A program made the position numbers and the translations under genes. Below the pieces are notes generated by a model. That model ran no database searches. It saw only the letters and a program-made list of their open reading frames with translations, and was not told where the DNA came from. From Micromonospora eburnea (GTDB taxonomy: Bacteria; Actinomycetota; Actinomycetes; Mycobacteriales; Micromonosporaceae), in assembly GCF_900090225.1 (NCBI RefSeq), contig NZ_FMHY01000002.1, positions 2,480,001-2,544,000 of the forward strand: a stretch of DNA of 64,000 nt, written 5' to 3'. This document shows positions 33,700 to 42,654 of this stretch, piece after piece. How positions within the stretch are numbered: position 1 is the stretch's first letter; each line of letters opens with the position of its first letter.

Positions 33700-34455
33700 A
33701 TGGGGGACATGGTCATGGACGGGCAGGCCGCGCAGGGCCGGATCGAGCTGCGCCGACCGGACGGCGACCCGGTGCGCGTACTGGTGGTGGACGACGAGCC
33801 GACCCTGACCGACCTGCTCTCGATGGCCCTGCGCTACGAGGGCTGGCAGGTGAGCACCGCCGGCAACGGGATGGCCGCGATCAGCGCTGCCCGGCAGTTC
33901 AAGCCGGACGCGGTGGTGCTCGACGTCATGCTCCCCGACCTGGACGGATTCCAGGTGCTGCGGCGGCTGCGCGAGGAGACGCCCACCGTGCCGGTGCTCT
34001 TCCTGACCGCCCGGGACGCGGTGGAGGAGCGGATCGCCGGGCTCACCGTCGGCGGCGACGACTACGTCACCAAGCCGTTCAGCCTGGAGGAGGTGATCGC
34101 CCGGCTGCGCGCCCTGCTGCGCCGCTCCGGGTTCGCCGTCGCCACCCGCGAGGACGCCGTGCTCACCGTCGGCGACCTCACCCTCGACGAGGACAGCCAC
34201 GAGGTACGCCGCGGCGGCGACCTGATCACCCTCACCGCCACCGAGTTCGAGCTGCTGCGCTACCTGATGCGCAATCCGCGCCGGGTGCTGAGCAAGGCGC
34301 AGATCCTCGACCGGGTCTGGAACTACGACTTCGGCGGCCAGGCCAACGTGGTCGAGCTGTACATCTCCTACCTGCGCAAGAAGATCGACGCCGGCCGCGA
34401 GCCGATGATCCACACACTGCGGGGCGCCGGGTATGTCCTCAAGCCCGCGGAGTGA
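33700..34455 (+). CDS. OmpR-family response regulator
   Basis: A 251-residue regulator. The receiver has VLVVDDEPTLTDLL (acidic pocket), VVLDVMLPDLDG (phospho-acceptor Asp near residue 73), FLTARDA and DYVTKPFSLEE. The winged-helix output has LTATEFELLRYLMRNPRRVL and VVELYISYLRKKID with TLRGAGYVLKP. Its 3' end overlaps the kinase gene by 23 bp, so they form one two-component system. Downstream glycosyltransferase genes are probable operon members. Confidence 0.93.
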   Translation: MGDMVMDGQAAQGRIELRRPDGDPVRVLVVDDEPTLTDLLSMALRYEGWQVSTAGNGMAAISAARQFKPDAVVLDVMLPDLDGFQVLRRLREETPTVPVLFLTARDAVEERIAGLTVGGDDYVTKPFSLEEVIARLRALLRRSGFAVATREDAVLTVGDLTLDEDSHEVRRGGDLITLTATEFELLRYLMRNPRRVLSKAQILDRVWNYDFGGQANVVELYISYLRKKIDAGREPMIHTLRGAGYVLKPAE

Positions 34456-35926
34456 CCGGCCCGGGCGGCTGCGTGACTGGCTGGCCGGCTGGTCGCTGCG
34501 CCGCCGCCTGGTGCTCTCCGTGGTGGCGCTGCTCGCCCTGGTCAGCGTCGGCATCGGCGGCCTGACCACGGTCGCCCTGCGGCACTTCCTGGTGGCCCAG
34601 GTCGACGACCAGCTCACCGGGGACCAGCAGCGCCGGCAGGAACGCCGGACGTCCCCGTTCGACCTGCCGCAGTGGCGGGAGGGCGCCGTCACCCTCGCCG
34701 TGCCGCCCGGATTCCCGCAGGACTCCATCGCGGTCAAGATCGTCAACGGGCGGGTCGTCCAGGCCAGCCGGCAGGCCGCCGCGAAGGCCGTGCCGCTGTC
34801 GGCCGGTGAGGTGGCCGCGCTGACCCGGGTGCCTGCCGACGGTCGGCCGCACAGCGTGGAACTCGTCGACCGGGGGGACTACCGGGCGGTGGCCCGCCAG
34901 GTGCCCGACGGCGACGTACTGGTCTTCGCCATCCCGCTCGCCGGCGTGGAGCAGACGGTCATGTGGATGCTGGTCGCCCAGGCGGGCGTGGTCACCGCCG
35001 GGCTGCTCATCGCCGGCAGCCTCGGCGCGCTGATCGTCCGGGCCGCCCTGCGCCCGCTGAACCGGGTCGCCGCCACCGCCGGCCGGGTCACCGAGCTGCC
35101 GTTGGACCGCGGCGAGGTGGCGCTGTCGATCCGGGTGCCGGCGGCGGACACCGACCCGCGTACCGAGGTGGGGCAGGTCGGCGGCGCTCTCAACCGGATG
35201 CTCGGCCATGTCGCCGCCGCGCTCGCCGCCCGGCAGGCCAGCGAGACCCGGGTACGCCAGTTCGTCGCCGACGCGAGCCACGAGCTGCGCACCCCCCTGG
35301 CGGCCATCCGGGGGTACGCCGAGGTGGCCCGGCGGGGTCGGGTCGAGGTCCCGCCCGACGTGGCGCACGCACTGCGCCGGGTGGAGTCGGAGAGCACCCG
35401 GATGACCAGCCTCGTCGACGACCTGCTGCTGCTCGCCCGGCTCGACTCCGGCCGGCCCCTCGCGGCCGAGCCGGTCGACCTCACCGCCCTCGTGGTGAAC
35501 GCGGTCAGCGACGCGCACGTGGCCGGCCCCGACCACCGCTGGGAGCTCGACCTGCCCGACGAGCCGGTCAGCGTCACCGGCGACGGCCACCGGCTGCACC
35601 AGGTGGTGGCCAACCTGCTCGCCAACGCCCGGGTGCACACCCCGCCGGGCACCACGGTCACCACCCGGCTCGCGTCGGCGGCCGAAGGCGTCGTGCTGAG
35701 CGTCACCGACGACGGCCCCGGCGTCCCGGCCGAACTCCAGCCGGAGATCTTCGAACGCTTCGCCCGTGGTGACAGCTCCCGGTCCCGGGCCCACGGCAGC
35801 ACCGGCCTCGGCCTGGCCATCGTGGCCGCCGTGGTGGAGGCCCACCACGGACGGGTCGAGGTGTCCAGCCGTCCCGGCCGTACCGTCTTCACGGTGCTGC
35901 TACCGCGGTCCACAGCCGACGCATAG
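34433..35926 (+). CDS. Sensor histidine kinase
   Basis: A 497-residue membrane kinase. Two transmembrane helices (about residues 25-47 and 178-200) flank a roughly 130-residue extracellular sensor with no recognised domain. HAMP follows, then HisKA with DASHELRTPLAAIRGYAE (His near residue 283). The ATPase has NLLANARVHTP, VTDDGPGVP, FERFARGD and GLGLAIVAAVVEAH. It pairs with the overlapping response regulator. The topology resembles CutS/TrcS-like envelope sensors. The signal is unknown. Confidence 0.92.
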   Translation: MSSSPRSDRPGRLRDWLAGWSLRRRLVLSVVALLALVSVGIGGLTTVALRHFLVAQVDDQLTGDQQRRQERRTSPFDLPQWREGAVTLAVPPGFPQDSIAVKIVNGRVVQASRQAAAKAVPLSAGEVAALTRVPADGRPHSVELVDRGDYRAVARQVPDGDVLVFAIPLAGVEQTVMWMLVAQAGVVTAGLLIAGSLGALIVRAALRPLNRVAATAGRVTELPLDRGEVALSIRVPAADTDPRTEVGQVGGALNRMLGHVAAALAARQASETRVRQFVADASHELRTPLAAIRGYAEVARRGRVEVPPDVAHALRRVESESTRMTSLVDDLLLLARLDSGRPLAAEPVDLTALVVNAVSDAHVAGPDHRWELDLPDEPVSVTGDGHRLHQVVANLLANARVHTPPGTTVTTRLASAAEGVVLSVTDDGPGVPAELQPEIFERFARGDSSRSRAHGSTGLGLAIVAAVVEAHHGRVEVSSRPGRTVFTVLLPRSTADA

Positions 35927-35971
35927 GTCGTTCATGGGGCCGGGCCAGCGGGCCACCGGAGGCTGGCCGGC

Positions 35972-38248
35972 ATGGACAGAACAGAGAGCCTGCTGACCGC
36001 GCCCACGCCGGACGCGACGGCGAGCGACACGGCCACCGCCCCGGAGCCGCTGCCGGCGCGTACGCCCTTCGAGCCCGCACTCCGCGACCCGCGCTGGGCG
36101 CGACCGGCGCTGGCCGGACTGTTGCTGGCCACCGCCCTGCTCTACCTGTGGGGCCTGGGCGCCTCGGGCTGGGGCAACGCGTTCTACTCGGCGGCCGTGC
36201 AGGCCGGCTCGGAGAGCTGGAAGGCGTTCTTCTACGGTTCCTCCGACGCGGCCAACTCGATCACCGTCGACAAGACGCCCGCCGCGCTGTGGCTGATGGC
36301 GCTCTCGGTCCGGATCTTCGGGCTGAACAGCTGGGCGATCCTGGTGCCGCAGGCGCTGCTCGGGGTGGCCTCGGTCGGCGTCCTGTACGCCGCCGTCCGC
36401 CGCTGGTACGGCCCGGTGGCCGGCCTGCTGGCGGGTACGGTGCTCGCGGTCACGCCGGTGGCCGCCCTGATGTTCCGGTTCAACAATCCCGACGCGCTGC
36501 TGGTGTTCCTGCTGATCGCCGCCGCGTACGCGACGACCCGCGCGGTGGAGACGGCGAGCACCCGGTGGATCGTGCTGGCCGGCGCGCTGGTCGGCCTCGG
36601 CTTCCTCACCAAGATGCTCCAGGCGTTCCTGGTGATCCCGGTCTTCGCCGGGGTCTACCTGCTGGCCGCGCCGACCGGTCTCTGGCGGCGGATCCGGCAG
36701 CTGCTGCTGTCCGGCCTGGCGGTGCTGGTCGCCGCCGGCTGGTGGGTGGCGATCGTGGAGCTGGTCCCGGCCGGCGCCCGCCCCTACATCGGCGGATCGC
36801 AGCACAACAGCATCCTGGAGCTCACCCTCGGCTACAACGGCCTGGGTCGGATCACCGGCAACGAGGAGGGCAGCGTCGGCCCCGGCCGGATGGGTGGCGG
36901 TGGCGGTGGCCCGTTCTCGGGGCAGACCGGACTGCTGCGGATGTTCGACACCGAGGTCGGGGGCCAGGTGTCCTGGCTGCTGCCGGCCGCGCTGCTCCTG
37001 CTGGTCGCTGGGCTGGTGCTGACCGGGCGGGCGGCGCGTACCGACCGGACACGGGCCGGACTGCTGCTCTGGGGTGGTTGGCTGCTGGTCACCGGGCTGA
37101 TCTTCAGCTTCATGTCCGGGATCTTCCACCCGTACTACACGGTGGCCCTGGCCCCGGGGGTCGGCGCGCTGGTCGGCATCGGCGCGACCCTGCTGTGGCG
37201 GGCCCGGAGCGGCCCGGACCGGCGTCGAGGGCTGGCGGCCGGCGTCCTGCTCGCCGTCACCCTGGCCGTCACCACCTGGTGGTCCTGGCGGCTGCTCGGC
37301 CGCAGCGCCGACTGGTACCCCTGGCTGCGCAGCGTCGTGCTGATGACCGGCCTGGCCGTGGCCGTGCTGCTGGTGGTCGTCGACCGGCTGCCCCGCCGGG
37401 TGGCGCCGCTGCTGCTGGCGTTCGGCGCGGCGGCGGCCCTCGCCGGCCCGGTCGCGTACTCGCTCCAGACCGCGTCGAGCCCGCACACCGGATCGATTCC
37501 CAGCGCCGGCCCGTTCGTGGCGCGCGACTTCGGCCCGGGCCGCGGCGGGTTTCCCGGCGGCGGCCAGTTCCCCGGCTTTCCGGGTGGCGGCGCGACCGGC
37601 GGCGAAGCGCAGGCCGGGAAGTTCCCCGGTCGCCCTGGCCGTGACGGCGGCACGAGCCAGTTCCCGGCGGTGCCGGGTGGCGGTCCGAACGGCCAGTTCC
37701 CGGGCTTCCCGGGCGCCCCGAACGGCACCGACCCGAACGGCGGCACCGACCCGAACGGCACCGACCCGAACGGCGGCACCGACCCGAACGGCACCCGGCA
37801 GGACGGTGGTTTCCCTGGCCTCCCCGGTGGCCAGGGTCAGTTCCCGGGCGGCGGCCGGGCGGCGCGCGGTGGCGGCATGGGCGGGCTGCTCGACGCCCGC
37901 GAGCCGAGCGCGGAGCTGAAGGCGCTGCTGACGGCCGACGCCGACGCGTACACCTGGGTCGCCGCGACCGTCGGCTCGAACAACGCCTCCGGCTACCAGC
38001 TCGCCACCGAGCGGCCGGTGATGCCAGTCGGCGGCTTCAACGGCAGCGATCCGGCCCCGACTCTGGCCCAGTTCCAGCGGCACGTCGCGGACGGGCGGAT
38101 CCACTACTTCATCGGCGGCGGTGGGTTCCGGGCCAACGGCGGCAGCAACGCCTCCCAGGAGATCGCCACCTGGGTCGCCGACAACTTCACCGCCCAGACC
38201 GTCGACGGCGTCACCGTGTACGACCTGAGCAGCGGAAAGCGGGGCTGA
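35972..38248 (+). CDS. GT39-type (ArnT/PMT-like) membrane glycosyltransferase with Gly-rich insert
   Basis: A 758-residue polytopic protein. About 12 membrane helices carry GT-C features: FFYGSSDAANSITVDKTPAA (acidic loop), RFNNPDALLVFLLIAAAYAT and WPRGAR-like loops. Residues ~510-635 are a disordered Gly/Pro/Phe linker with FPG repeats and a DPNG tandem. A folded C-terminal extracellular domain (~640-758: TYTWVAATVGSNNASGYQLA, IHYFIGGGG) follows. Such enzymes transfer a sugar from a polyprenyl-phosphate donor outside the membrane. The donor could be made by the GT2-GtrA protein next door. GGAGG lies before the ATG. Confidence 0.85.
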   Translation: MDRTESLLTAPTPDATASDTATAPEPLPARTPFEPALRDPRWARPALAGLLLATALLYLWGLGASGWGNAFYSAAVQAGSESWKAFFYGSSDAANSITVDKTPAALWLMALSVRIFGLNSWAILVPQALLGVASVGVLYAAVRRWYGPVAGLLAGTVLAVTPVAALMFRFNNPDALLVFLLIAAAYATTRAVETASTRWIVLAGALVGLGFLTKMLQAFLVIPVFAGVYLLAAPTGLWRRIRQLLLSGLAVLVAAGWWVAIVELVPAGARPYIGGSQHNSILELTLGYNGLGRITGNEEGSVGPGRMGGGGGGPFSGQTGLLRMFDTEVGGQVSWLLPAALLLLVAGLVLTGRAARTDRTRAGLLLWGGWLLVTGLIFSFMSGIFHPYYTVALAPGVGALVGIGATLLWRARSGPDRRRGLAAGVLLAVTLAVTTWWSWRLLGRSADWYPWLRSVVLMTGLAVAVLLVVVDRLPRRVAPLLLAFGAAAALAGPVAYSLQTASSPHTGSIPSAGPFVARDFGPGRGGFPGGGQFPGFPGGGATGGEAQAGKFPGRPGRDGGTSQFPAVPGGGPNGQFPGFPGAPNGTDPNGGTDPNGTDPNGGTDPNGTRQDGGFPGLPGGQGQFPGGGRAARGGGMGGLLDAREPSAELKALLTADADAYTWVAATVGSNNASGYQLATERPVMPVGGFNGSDPAPTLAQFQRHVADGRIHYFIGGGGFRANGGSNASQEIATWVADNFTAQTVDGVTVYDLSSGKRG
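37721..37795 (+). repeat. In-frame tandem repeat in the GT39 linker
   Basis: Units accgacccgaacggc(ggc) recur five times, encoding (G)GTDPNG in tandem within the disordered linker. The 33-bp double unit occurs twice in succession, so copy number may vary between strains. Confidence 0.8.
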
Positions 38249-38250
38249 CC

Positions 38251-39480
38251 GTGACCTGGACGAGCGAACCGCGGGCCGCGGTGCGGGCCCGACCGACGAC
38301 GCCGACCGCCGTGCTGGACGTGGTGGTTCCGGTCTACAACGAGGAGACCGATCTCGGGCCCTGCGTCCGGCGGCTGCACGCCCACCTCACCGCGCACTTC
38401 CCGTACCCGTTCCGGATCACCGTGGCCGACAACGCCAGCGTCGACGGCACCCTGGCGGTGGCCGAGGCGCTCGCCGTGGAGCTGCCCGAGGTGAGCGTGC
38501 TGCACCTCGACGCCAAGGGACGAGGGCGGGCGCTGCGGGCCGCCTGGTCCGCCTCCCCGGCGCCGGTGCTGGCGTACATGGACGTGGACCTCTCCACCGA
38601 CCTGGCGGCGGTGCTGCCGCTGGTGGCGCCGCTCATCTCCGGCCACTCGGACCTGGCCATCGGCACCCGGCTGGCCCGGACCAGCCGGGTGGTCCGGGGC
38701 GCCAAGCGGGAGGTGATCTCGCGCGGCTACAACCTGCTGCTGCGCGGCACCCTCGCGGTCCGGTTCTCCGACGCGCAGTGCGGGTTCAAGGCGATCCGCG
38801 CCGATGTGGCCGCCCGGCTGCTGCCGCTGGTCCAGGACACCGGCTGGTTCTTCGACACCGAGCTGCTGGTCCTGGCGCAGCGGGCCGGCCTGCGCATCCA
38901 CGAGGTGCCGGTGGACTGGGTGGACGACCCGGACAGCCGGGTGGACATCCTGGCCACCGCCCTGGCCGACCTGCGCGGCATCGGGCGGCTCGGTCGGGCG
39001 CTGGTCACCGGCGCGCTGCCCCTGGCGGAGCTGCGCGAACAGCTCGGGCGGGCACCCCTGCACCCGCCGCCGGCGCAGGTGCCGGTCGGGCTGCCCCGGC
39101 AGCTCGCCCGGTTCGCCGCGGTCGGGGTGGCCAGCACCCTCGCGTATCTGGTGCTGTTCGTGCTGGCCCGGGGTCCGCTCGGGGCGCAGCCGGCGAACCT
39201 GCTGGCGCTGCTGGTCACGGCGGTGGCCAACACGGCCGCCAACCGGCGGCTCACCTTCGGCGTCACGGGCCGCCGTCACGCCGGCCGGCACCACCTCCAG
39301 GGGCTGCTCGCCTTCGCCCTCGGACTGGCCCTGACCAGTGGTTCCCTGGCGCTCCTGCACGTCACCGCACCCACCCCGCCCCGGACCCTGGAACTGGCCG
39401 TGCTCATTGCCGCGAACCTGGCCGCCACCGCCCTACGCTTCCTCCTGCTCCGCCTGGCCATGCACCACCACCGCCCCTGA
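38251..39480 (+). CDS. GT2 polyprenyl-phosphate glycosyltransferase fused to GtrA
   Basis: A 409-residue fusion. Residues ~20-260 are a DPM1-like GT2: VVVPVYNEETDLGPC, VADNASVDGT, DAKGRGRALRAAW and YMDVDLSTDL (DxD), SDAQCGFKAI and GWFFDTELL. Residues ~280-405 hold four helices of GtrA (LARFAAVGVASTLAYLVLFV, NTAANRRLTFGV). The protein should make a polyprenyl-phospho-sugar and its GtrA part may flip it outward. It starts 2 bp after the GT39 stop, so donor synthesis and transfer are encoded together. Confidence 0.9.
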   Translation: MTWTSEPRAAVRARPTTPTAVLDVVVPVYNEETDLGPCVRRLHAHLTAHFPYPFRITVADNASVDGTLAVAEALAVELPEVSVLHLDAKGRGRALRAAWSASPAPVLAYMDVDLSTDLAAVLPLVAPLISGHSDLAIGTRLARTSRVVRGAKREVISRGYNLLLRGTLAVRFSDAQCGFKAIRADVAARLLPLVQDTGWFFDTELLVLAQRAGLRIHEVPVDWVDDPDSRVDILATALADLRGIGRLGRALVTGALPLAELREQLGRAPLHPPPAQVPVGLPRQLARFAAVGVASTLAYLVLFVLARGPLGAQPANLLALLVTAVANTAANRRLTFGVTGRRHAGRHHLQGLLAFALGLALTSGSLALLHVTAPTPPRTLELAVLIAANLAATALRFLLLRLAMHHHRP

Positions 39481-39493
39481 CCCCACCCCCGTC

Positions 39494-39550
39494 GATCATG
39501 AAGTTGTTGTCACGACACGCCGGAGCGGTGTGGCAACAACTTTCATGATC
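39494..39550. repeat. Palindromic intergenic repeat (GATCATGAAGTTGTTG type)
   Basis: gatcatgaagttgttg (39494-39509) and caacaactttcatgatc (39534-39550) are complementary with a single bulged base. It lies 13 bp after the GT2-GtrA stop and may act as its terminator. It looks like a dispersed element rather than a unique site. Confidence 0.6.
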
Positions 39551-39606
39551 AGCGAGGTCCGGGGGCAGCGGGGGCGGTCGGTGGGCGGGGGTGGCAGGGT
39601 GGTGGG

Positions 39607-40428
39607 GTGTATCGGGAGGGGGCGGCGGCGGGGATCCGTGGGGCGGTGGTGTGGGAAAGCGTCGCCGCCGGTGGGGCGGCGACCCGGGTGCTGCCGGACG
39701 GGTGCCTGGACCTGCTCTGGTCCAGCCGGGCCGGGCTGTTGGTCGCCGGCCCTGACCGGACCGCGCATCTCTCCGCAAGCACGGCAGGCGAGCGGTGGGT
39801 CGGGCTGCGCCTGCCGCCCGGCACGGGTCCCGCCGTCCTCGGCGTCCCCGCCGACGAGCTACGGGACCGGCGCATCCCGCTCGCCGACCTCTGGGGTCGG
39901 ACGGCCGCCGACCTGGCCGACCGGGTGGCGGTGGCCGCGGAGTCCGGCGATCCGCCACCGCCCGGCGCGACGCGTGCCGCTTCCCCGGGTGGGCCGGCCA
40001 ACGGCCGGTGGGATCGCTCCGGGGTCGGCCCCGGCCGGCACCCGCTGCACCGGCCGAGCCGTGCGGAGGCGGTGGCCGCCGTGCTGGAGGCGGTCGCGGT
40101 GGCGCGGCTGCACGCCGCCGGCGGGCCCGATCCGCTCGGTGCGCGGGTCGCCGCCCGGCTCGCGGCCGGCGCCACCGTGGCGGCCACCGCCGCCGAGGTC
40201 GGCCTCGGCGCGCGGGCGCTGCACCGGCGCAGCCAGGCCCTCTTCGGGTACGGCCCGAAGACCCTCGCCCGCATCCTGCGGATGCGCCGGGCGCTCGACC
40301 TGGCCCGCGCCGGCACCCCGCTGGCCGAGGTCGCCGCGCTGACCGGGTACGCCGACCAGCCCCACCTGACCCGAGACTTCAAGCATTTCACCGGCGTCCC
40401 CCCGACCCACCTCCTCCAGCCGCGTTGA
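39607..40428 (+). CDS. AraC-family regulator with DUF6597-type N-terminus
   Basis: A 273-residue regulator. The N-terminal half has VLPDGCLDLLWSSRAGLLVA and GERWVGLRLPPGTGPAVLGV, matching the DUF6597 sensor. The C-terminal AraC domain has ATVAATAAEVGLGARALHRR (helix-turn-helix 1), YGPKTLARILRMRRAL, and PLAEVAALTGYADQPHLTRD (helix-turn-helix 2) with FKHFTGVPPTHLL. The VOC gene next to it is a possible target. The stop codon lies inside a palindromic repeat. GTG start. Confidence 0.85.
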   Translation: MYREGAAAGIRGAVVWESVAAGGAATRVLPDGCLDLLWSSRAGLLVAGPDRTAHLSASTAGERWVGLRLPPGTGPAVLGVPADELRDRRIPLADLWGRTAADLADRVAVAAESGDPPPPGATRAASPGGPANGRWDRSGVGPGRHPLHRPSRAEAVAAVLEAVAVARLHAAGGPDPLGARVAARLAAGATVAATAAEVGLGARALHRRSQALFGYGPKTLARILRMRRALDLARAGTPLAEVAALTGYADQPHLTRDFKHFTGVPPTHLLQPR

Positions 40429-40483
40429 TCAAGGAGTTTTCGTCCGGTTAAAGATCGACTTGGACGCGAACTTCTTGATCAAC
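40424..40483. repeat. Palindromic repeat (GTTGATCAAGAAGTT type) overlapping the AraC stop
   Basis: gttgatcaaggagttttcgtcc on the left pairs with ggacgcgaacttcttgatcaac (40462-40483) on the right with three mismatches. It contains the AraC-family stop codon and separates convergent genes, so it can serve as a bidirectional terminator. Confidence 0.65.
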
Positions 40484-40513
40484 CGGGTTTGCGGCGGGGG
40501 TTCACGGGAGGGT

Positions 40514-40903
40514 TCACAGCGGGGCGAAGAGGTCGATGGCGTTGCCGTCGGGGTCGTGGAGGACGGCGTAGCGCTGGCCCCAGACGGCGTCCCACGGCGG
40601 CAGGTGGCCGTGGTGGCCGGCGGCGGTCAGCTCGGCGTACCAGCGGTCGACCTCGGCGGGGTCGGCGCAGCGGAAGGCCAGGCTCACCCGGGGGCTGCCG
40701 GTGGCCAGGGTGTGGCCGGGGTCGAAGGTCCGGATCAGCTCGACGGTGTCCCACGCCAGCCGGACACCGTTGTCCAGGGTGATCTCCACGTGTGCCTCGC
40801 GCTCCGCGTCGGGCGGGATCGCCAGCCCCAGCCGGCGGTAGAAGTCCAGCGTGCGGCCCATGTCGGTGACGGCCATGCCGATCAGGTCGAAATGCGGTGT
40901 CAT
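40514..40903 (-). CDS. VOC-family (glyoxalase-like) protein
   Basis: A 129-residue protein with the betaalphabetabetabeta pattern of the VOC fold: HFDLIGMAVTDMGRTLDFYR at the start, VSLAFRCADPAEVDRWYAEL in the second module and AVLHDPDGNAIDLFAPL at the end. The His, Glu and Asp positions could form a metal site, but the substrate is unknown. A TACCGT box (read on the minus strand, 40911-40916) lies 7 nt before the ATG with no Shine-Dalgarno, suggesting a leaderless message. Relatives are often annotated as bleomycin-resistance or extradiol-dioxygenase-like proteins without evidence. Confidence 0.83.
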   Translation of the reverse strand: MTPHFDLIGMAVTDMGRTLDFYRRLGLAIPPDAEREAHVEITLDNGVRLAWDTVELIRTFDPGHTLATGSPRVSLAFRCADPAEVDRWYAELTAAGHHGHLPPWDAVWGQRYAVLHDPDGNAIDLFAPL

Positions 40904-41083
40904 GGCCGTCACGGTAGGGCCGGGTGGGTCGGGGCGTCTTGAACGGAACGGACGGGGGCGGAGTGTCGGGTGTGCCCGACACGGGCCGCCTCGGCGGCGT
41001 ACGGTAAGGAACAAGTCCGGCTAAAAGGCCGAAAGCCCCTATGTCGGGCCGGCCTCCATCAACGGCGAGGGAAGGGGGCAGCC

Positions 41084-41233
41084 GTGACGTACCTGGCCTA
41101 CCTGGACGCGGGCTCCGGCAGCCTGATCGTGCAGGCGGTGGTCGGCGGGGTGGCTGGCGCGGCGGTGGCCGCGAAGCTCTACTGGCGACGGCTGGTGGCC
41201 CGGTTCCGCCGGCAGCCCACCGACCGGAGCTGA
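41084..41233 (+). CDS. Small single-helix membrane protein, 49 aa
   Basis: A 49-residue protein: MTYLAYLDAGSGSLIVQAVV, then a glycine-zipper-like helix GGVAGAAVAAKLYWRRL and a basic tail. The YLDxGSGSLI.Q motif plus one helix and a K/R-W end is found in small proteins encoded before sulfatase-like or polysaccharide genes in many bacteria. The GTG has AAGGGGG upstream. It ends 5 bp before the methyltransferase start, so it is the first gene of that operon. Confidence 0.7.
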   Translation: MTYLAYLDAGSGSLIVQAVVGGVAGAAVAAKLYWRRLVARFRRQPTDRS

Positions 41234-41238
41234 CCGGG

Positions 41239-42654
41239 GTGGCCGTCTCCGACGCCGACGCCCGGCTGGAGCCGGGGTCCTTCCGCGACCCGGGCAACCG
41301 CGTCTTCCACCGCCGGGGCGAGGTGCTGCGCGGCCTCGACGAGCGGTCGGCCCGCGACTGGCGGGCCCTCGCCGCCAGCGACTTCTTCCGCGACCTGCTC
41401 GCCGCCGGCAAGGTGTGCGGCACCGAGGAACTGGTCCCGGCCCCGGTCGACCTGCCCTGGGCCGCGGTGCTGCGACACGAGCGCATCCCGTTCGTCTCCC
41501 ACCCGTACGAGTGGTCGTACGGGATGCTGCGCGACGCCGCGCTGCTGCACCTGGAGGTGCTGCGGTCGGCCGTGGCCGCCGGCTTCACCACCAAGGACGG
41601 CTCGGCGTACAACCTCCAGTGGCGGGGCGCCACGCCGGTCTTCATCGACGTCGGCTCGTTCGAACCGGCCCGCGACGGGGAGCCCTGGGCCGGCTACCGG
41701 CAGTTCTGTCAGACCCTGCTCTATCCGCTGCTGCTCCAGGCCCATCTCGGGCTGGACTTCCAGCCCTGGCTGCGGGCCCGGATCGACGGCATCGAGCCGG
41801 ACCAGATGCGCCGCCTCTTCTCCGGCACGCGCCGGCTGCGCCCCGGTGTGCTCACCCACGTCCACCTGCACGGCGCGATGCAGGCCCGCCACGCGCACGC
41901 CAGCACCAGCGACGTGCGAGCCCAACTGCGGGCCGCCGGCTACTCCCGGGAGTTGGTCCTGGCGACGGTACGCGGCCTGGAGAAGCTGGTCCGGCGGCTG
42001 GACGCCCGGCCGGGGGAGAGCCACTGGGCCGACTACCAGCGCACCTGCGCGTACTCGGTGCCGGACCGGCGGGCGAAGGAGGAGTTCGTCGACCGGGCGG
42101 CGGCCGTGACCATGCCAGGGCTGGCGCTCGACCTGGGTGCCAACGACGGCCGGTACGCCCGGATCGCCGCCCGGCACGCCGACCACGTGGTCGCGGTCGA
42201 GCAGGATCCGGCGGTGGTCGACGGGCTCTACCGCGCGTTGCGCGACGAGCGGGAGCAGCGGATCCTGCCGCTGGTGATGGACCTCGCCGACCCGTCGCCG
42301 GGCGGGGGCTGGCGGGGCGTCGAGCGGGCCGGCTTCGCCGACCGGGCGCGGGCCGACCTGGTTCTCGCGCTGGCGCTGGTGCACCACCTGGCGATCGGCC
42401 GGAACGTGCCGCTGGCCGAGGTGCTGGACCAGTTCGCCGGGCTGACCGCGCCCGGCGGCACGCTGGTGGTGGAGTTCGTCCACCCCGAGGACCCGATGGC
42501 CCGGCGGCTGCTGGCCAACAAACCGGACGGGCTGTTCCCGGATTACCGGCGCGAGGCGTTCGAGCGGCTGCTCGTGGCGCGCGGCCGGATCCTCCGCCGG
42601 GTCGAGCTGCCGTCCGGCACCCGGACGCTCTACCAGGTGGTGACCGTTGGCTGA
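41239..42654 (+). CDS. NoeA-like SAM-dependent methyltransferase
   Basis: A 471-residue protein in two parts. The N-terminal half carries SHPYEWSYGMLRDAALLHLE and TTKDGSAYNLQWRGATPVFI followed by DVGSFEP, a stretch that looks like a kinase-type catalytic loop and metal site. The C-terminal half is a Rossmann methyltransferase: ALDLGANDGRYARIAA (SAM loop), VVAVEQDPAVVDGLYRA, and LVLALALVHHLAIG. This layout matches nodulation-protein NoeA-like methyltransferases. A sugar or polysaccharide substrate is inferred from its neighbours. GTG start with GGAG upstream. Confidence 0.75.
   Translation: MAVSDADARLEPGSFRDPGNRVFHRRGEVLRGLDERSARDWRALAASDFFRDLLAAGKVCGTEELVPAPVDLPWAAVLRHERIPFVSHPYEWSYGMLRDAALLHLEVLRSAVAAGFTTKDGSAYNLQWRGATPVFIDVGSFEPARDGEPWAGYRQFCQTLLYPLLLQAHLGLDFQPWLRARIDGIEPDQMRRLFSGTRRLRPGVLTHVHLHGAMQARHAHASTSDVRAQLRAAGYSRELVLATVRGLEKLVRRLDARPGESHWADYQRTCAYSVPDRRAKEEFVDRAAAVTMPGLALDLGANDGRYARIAARHADHVVAVEQDPAVVDGLYRALRDEREQRILPLVMDLADPSPGGGWRGVERAGFADRARADLVLALALVHHLAIGRNVPLAEVLDQFAGLTAPGGTLVVEFVHPEDPMARRLLANKPDGLFPDYRREAFERLLVARGRILRRVELPSGTRTLYQVVTVG

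Noticed and set aside
37721..37795. CRISPR-like array
   Set aside because: The repeats are in frame, adjacent without spacers, and encode GTDPNG units in a glycosyltransferase linker.
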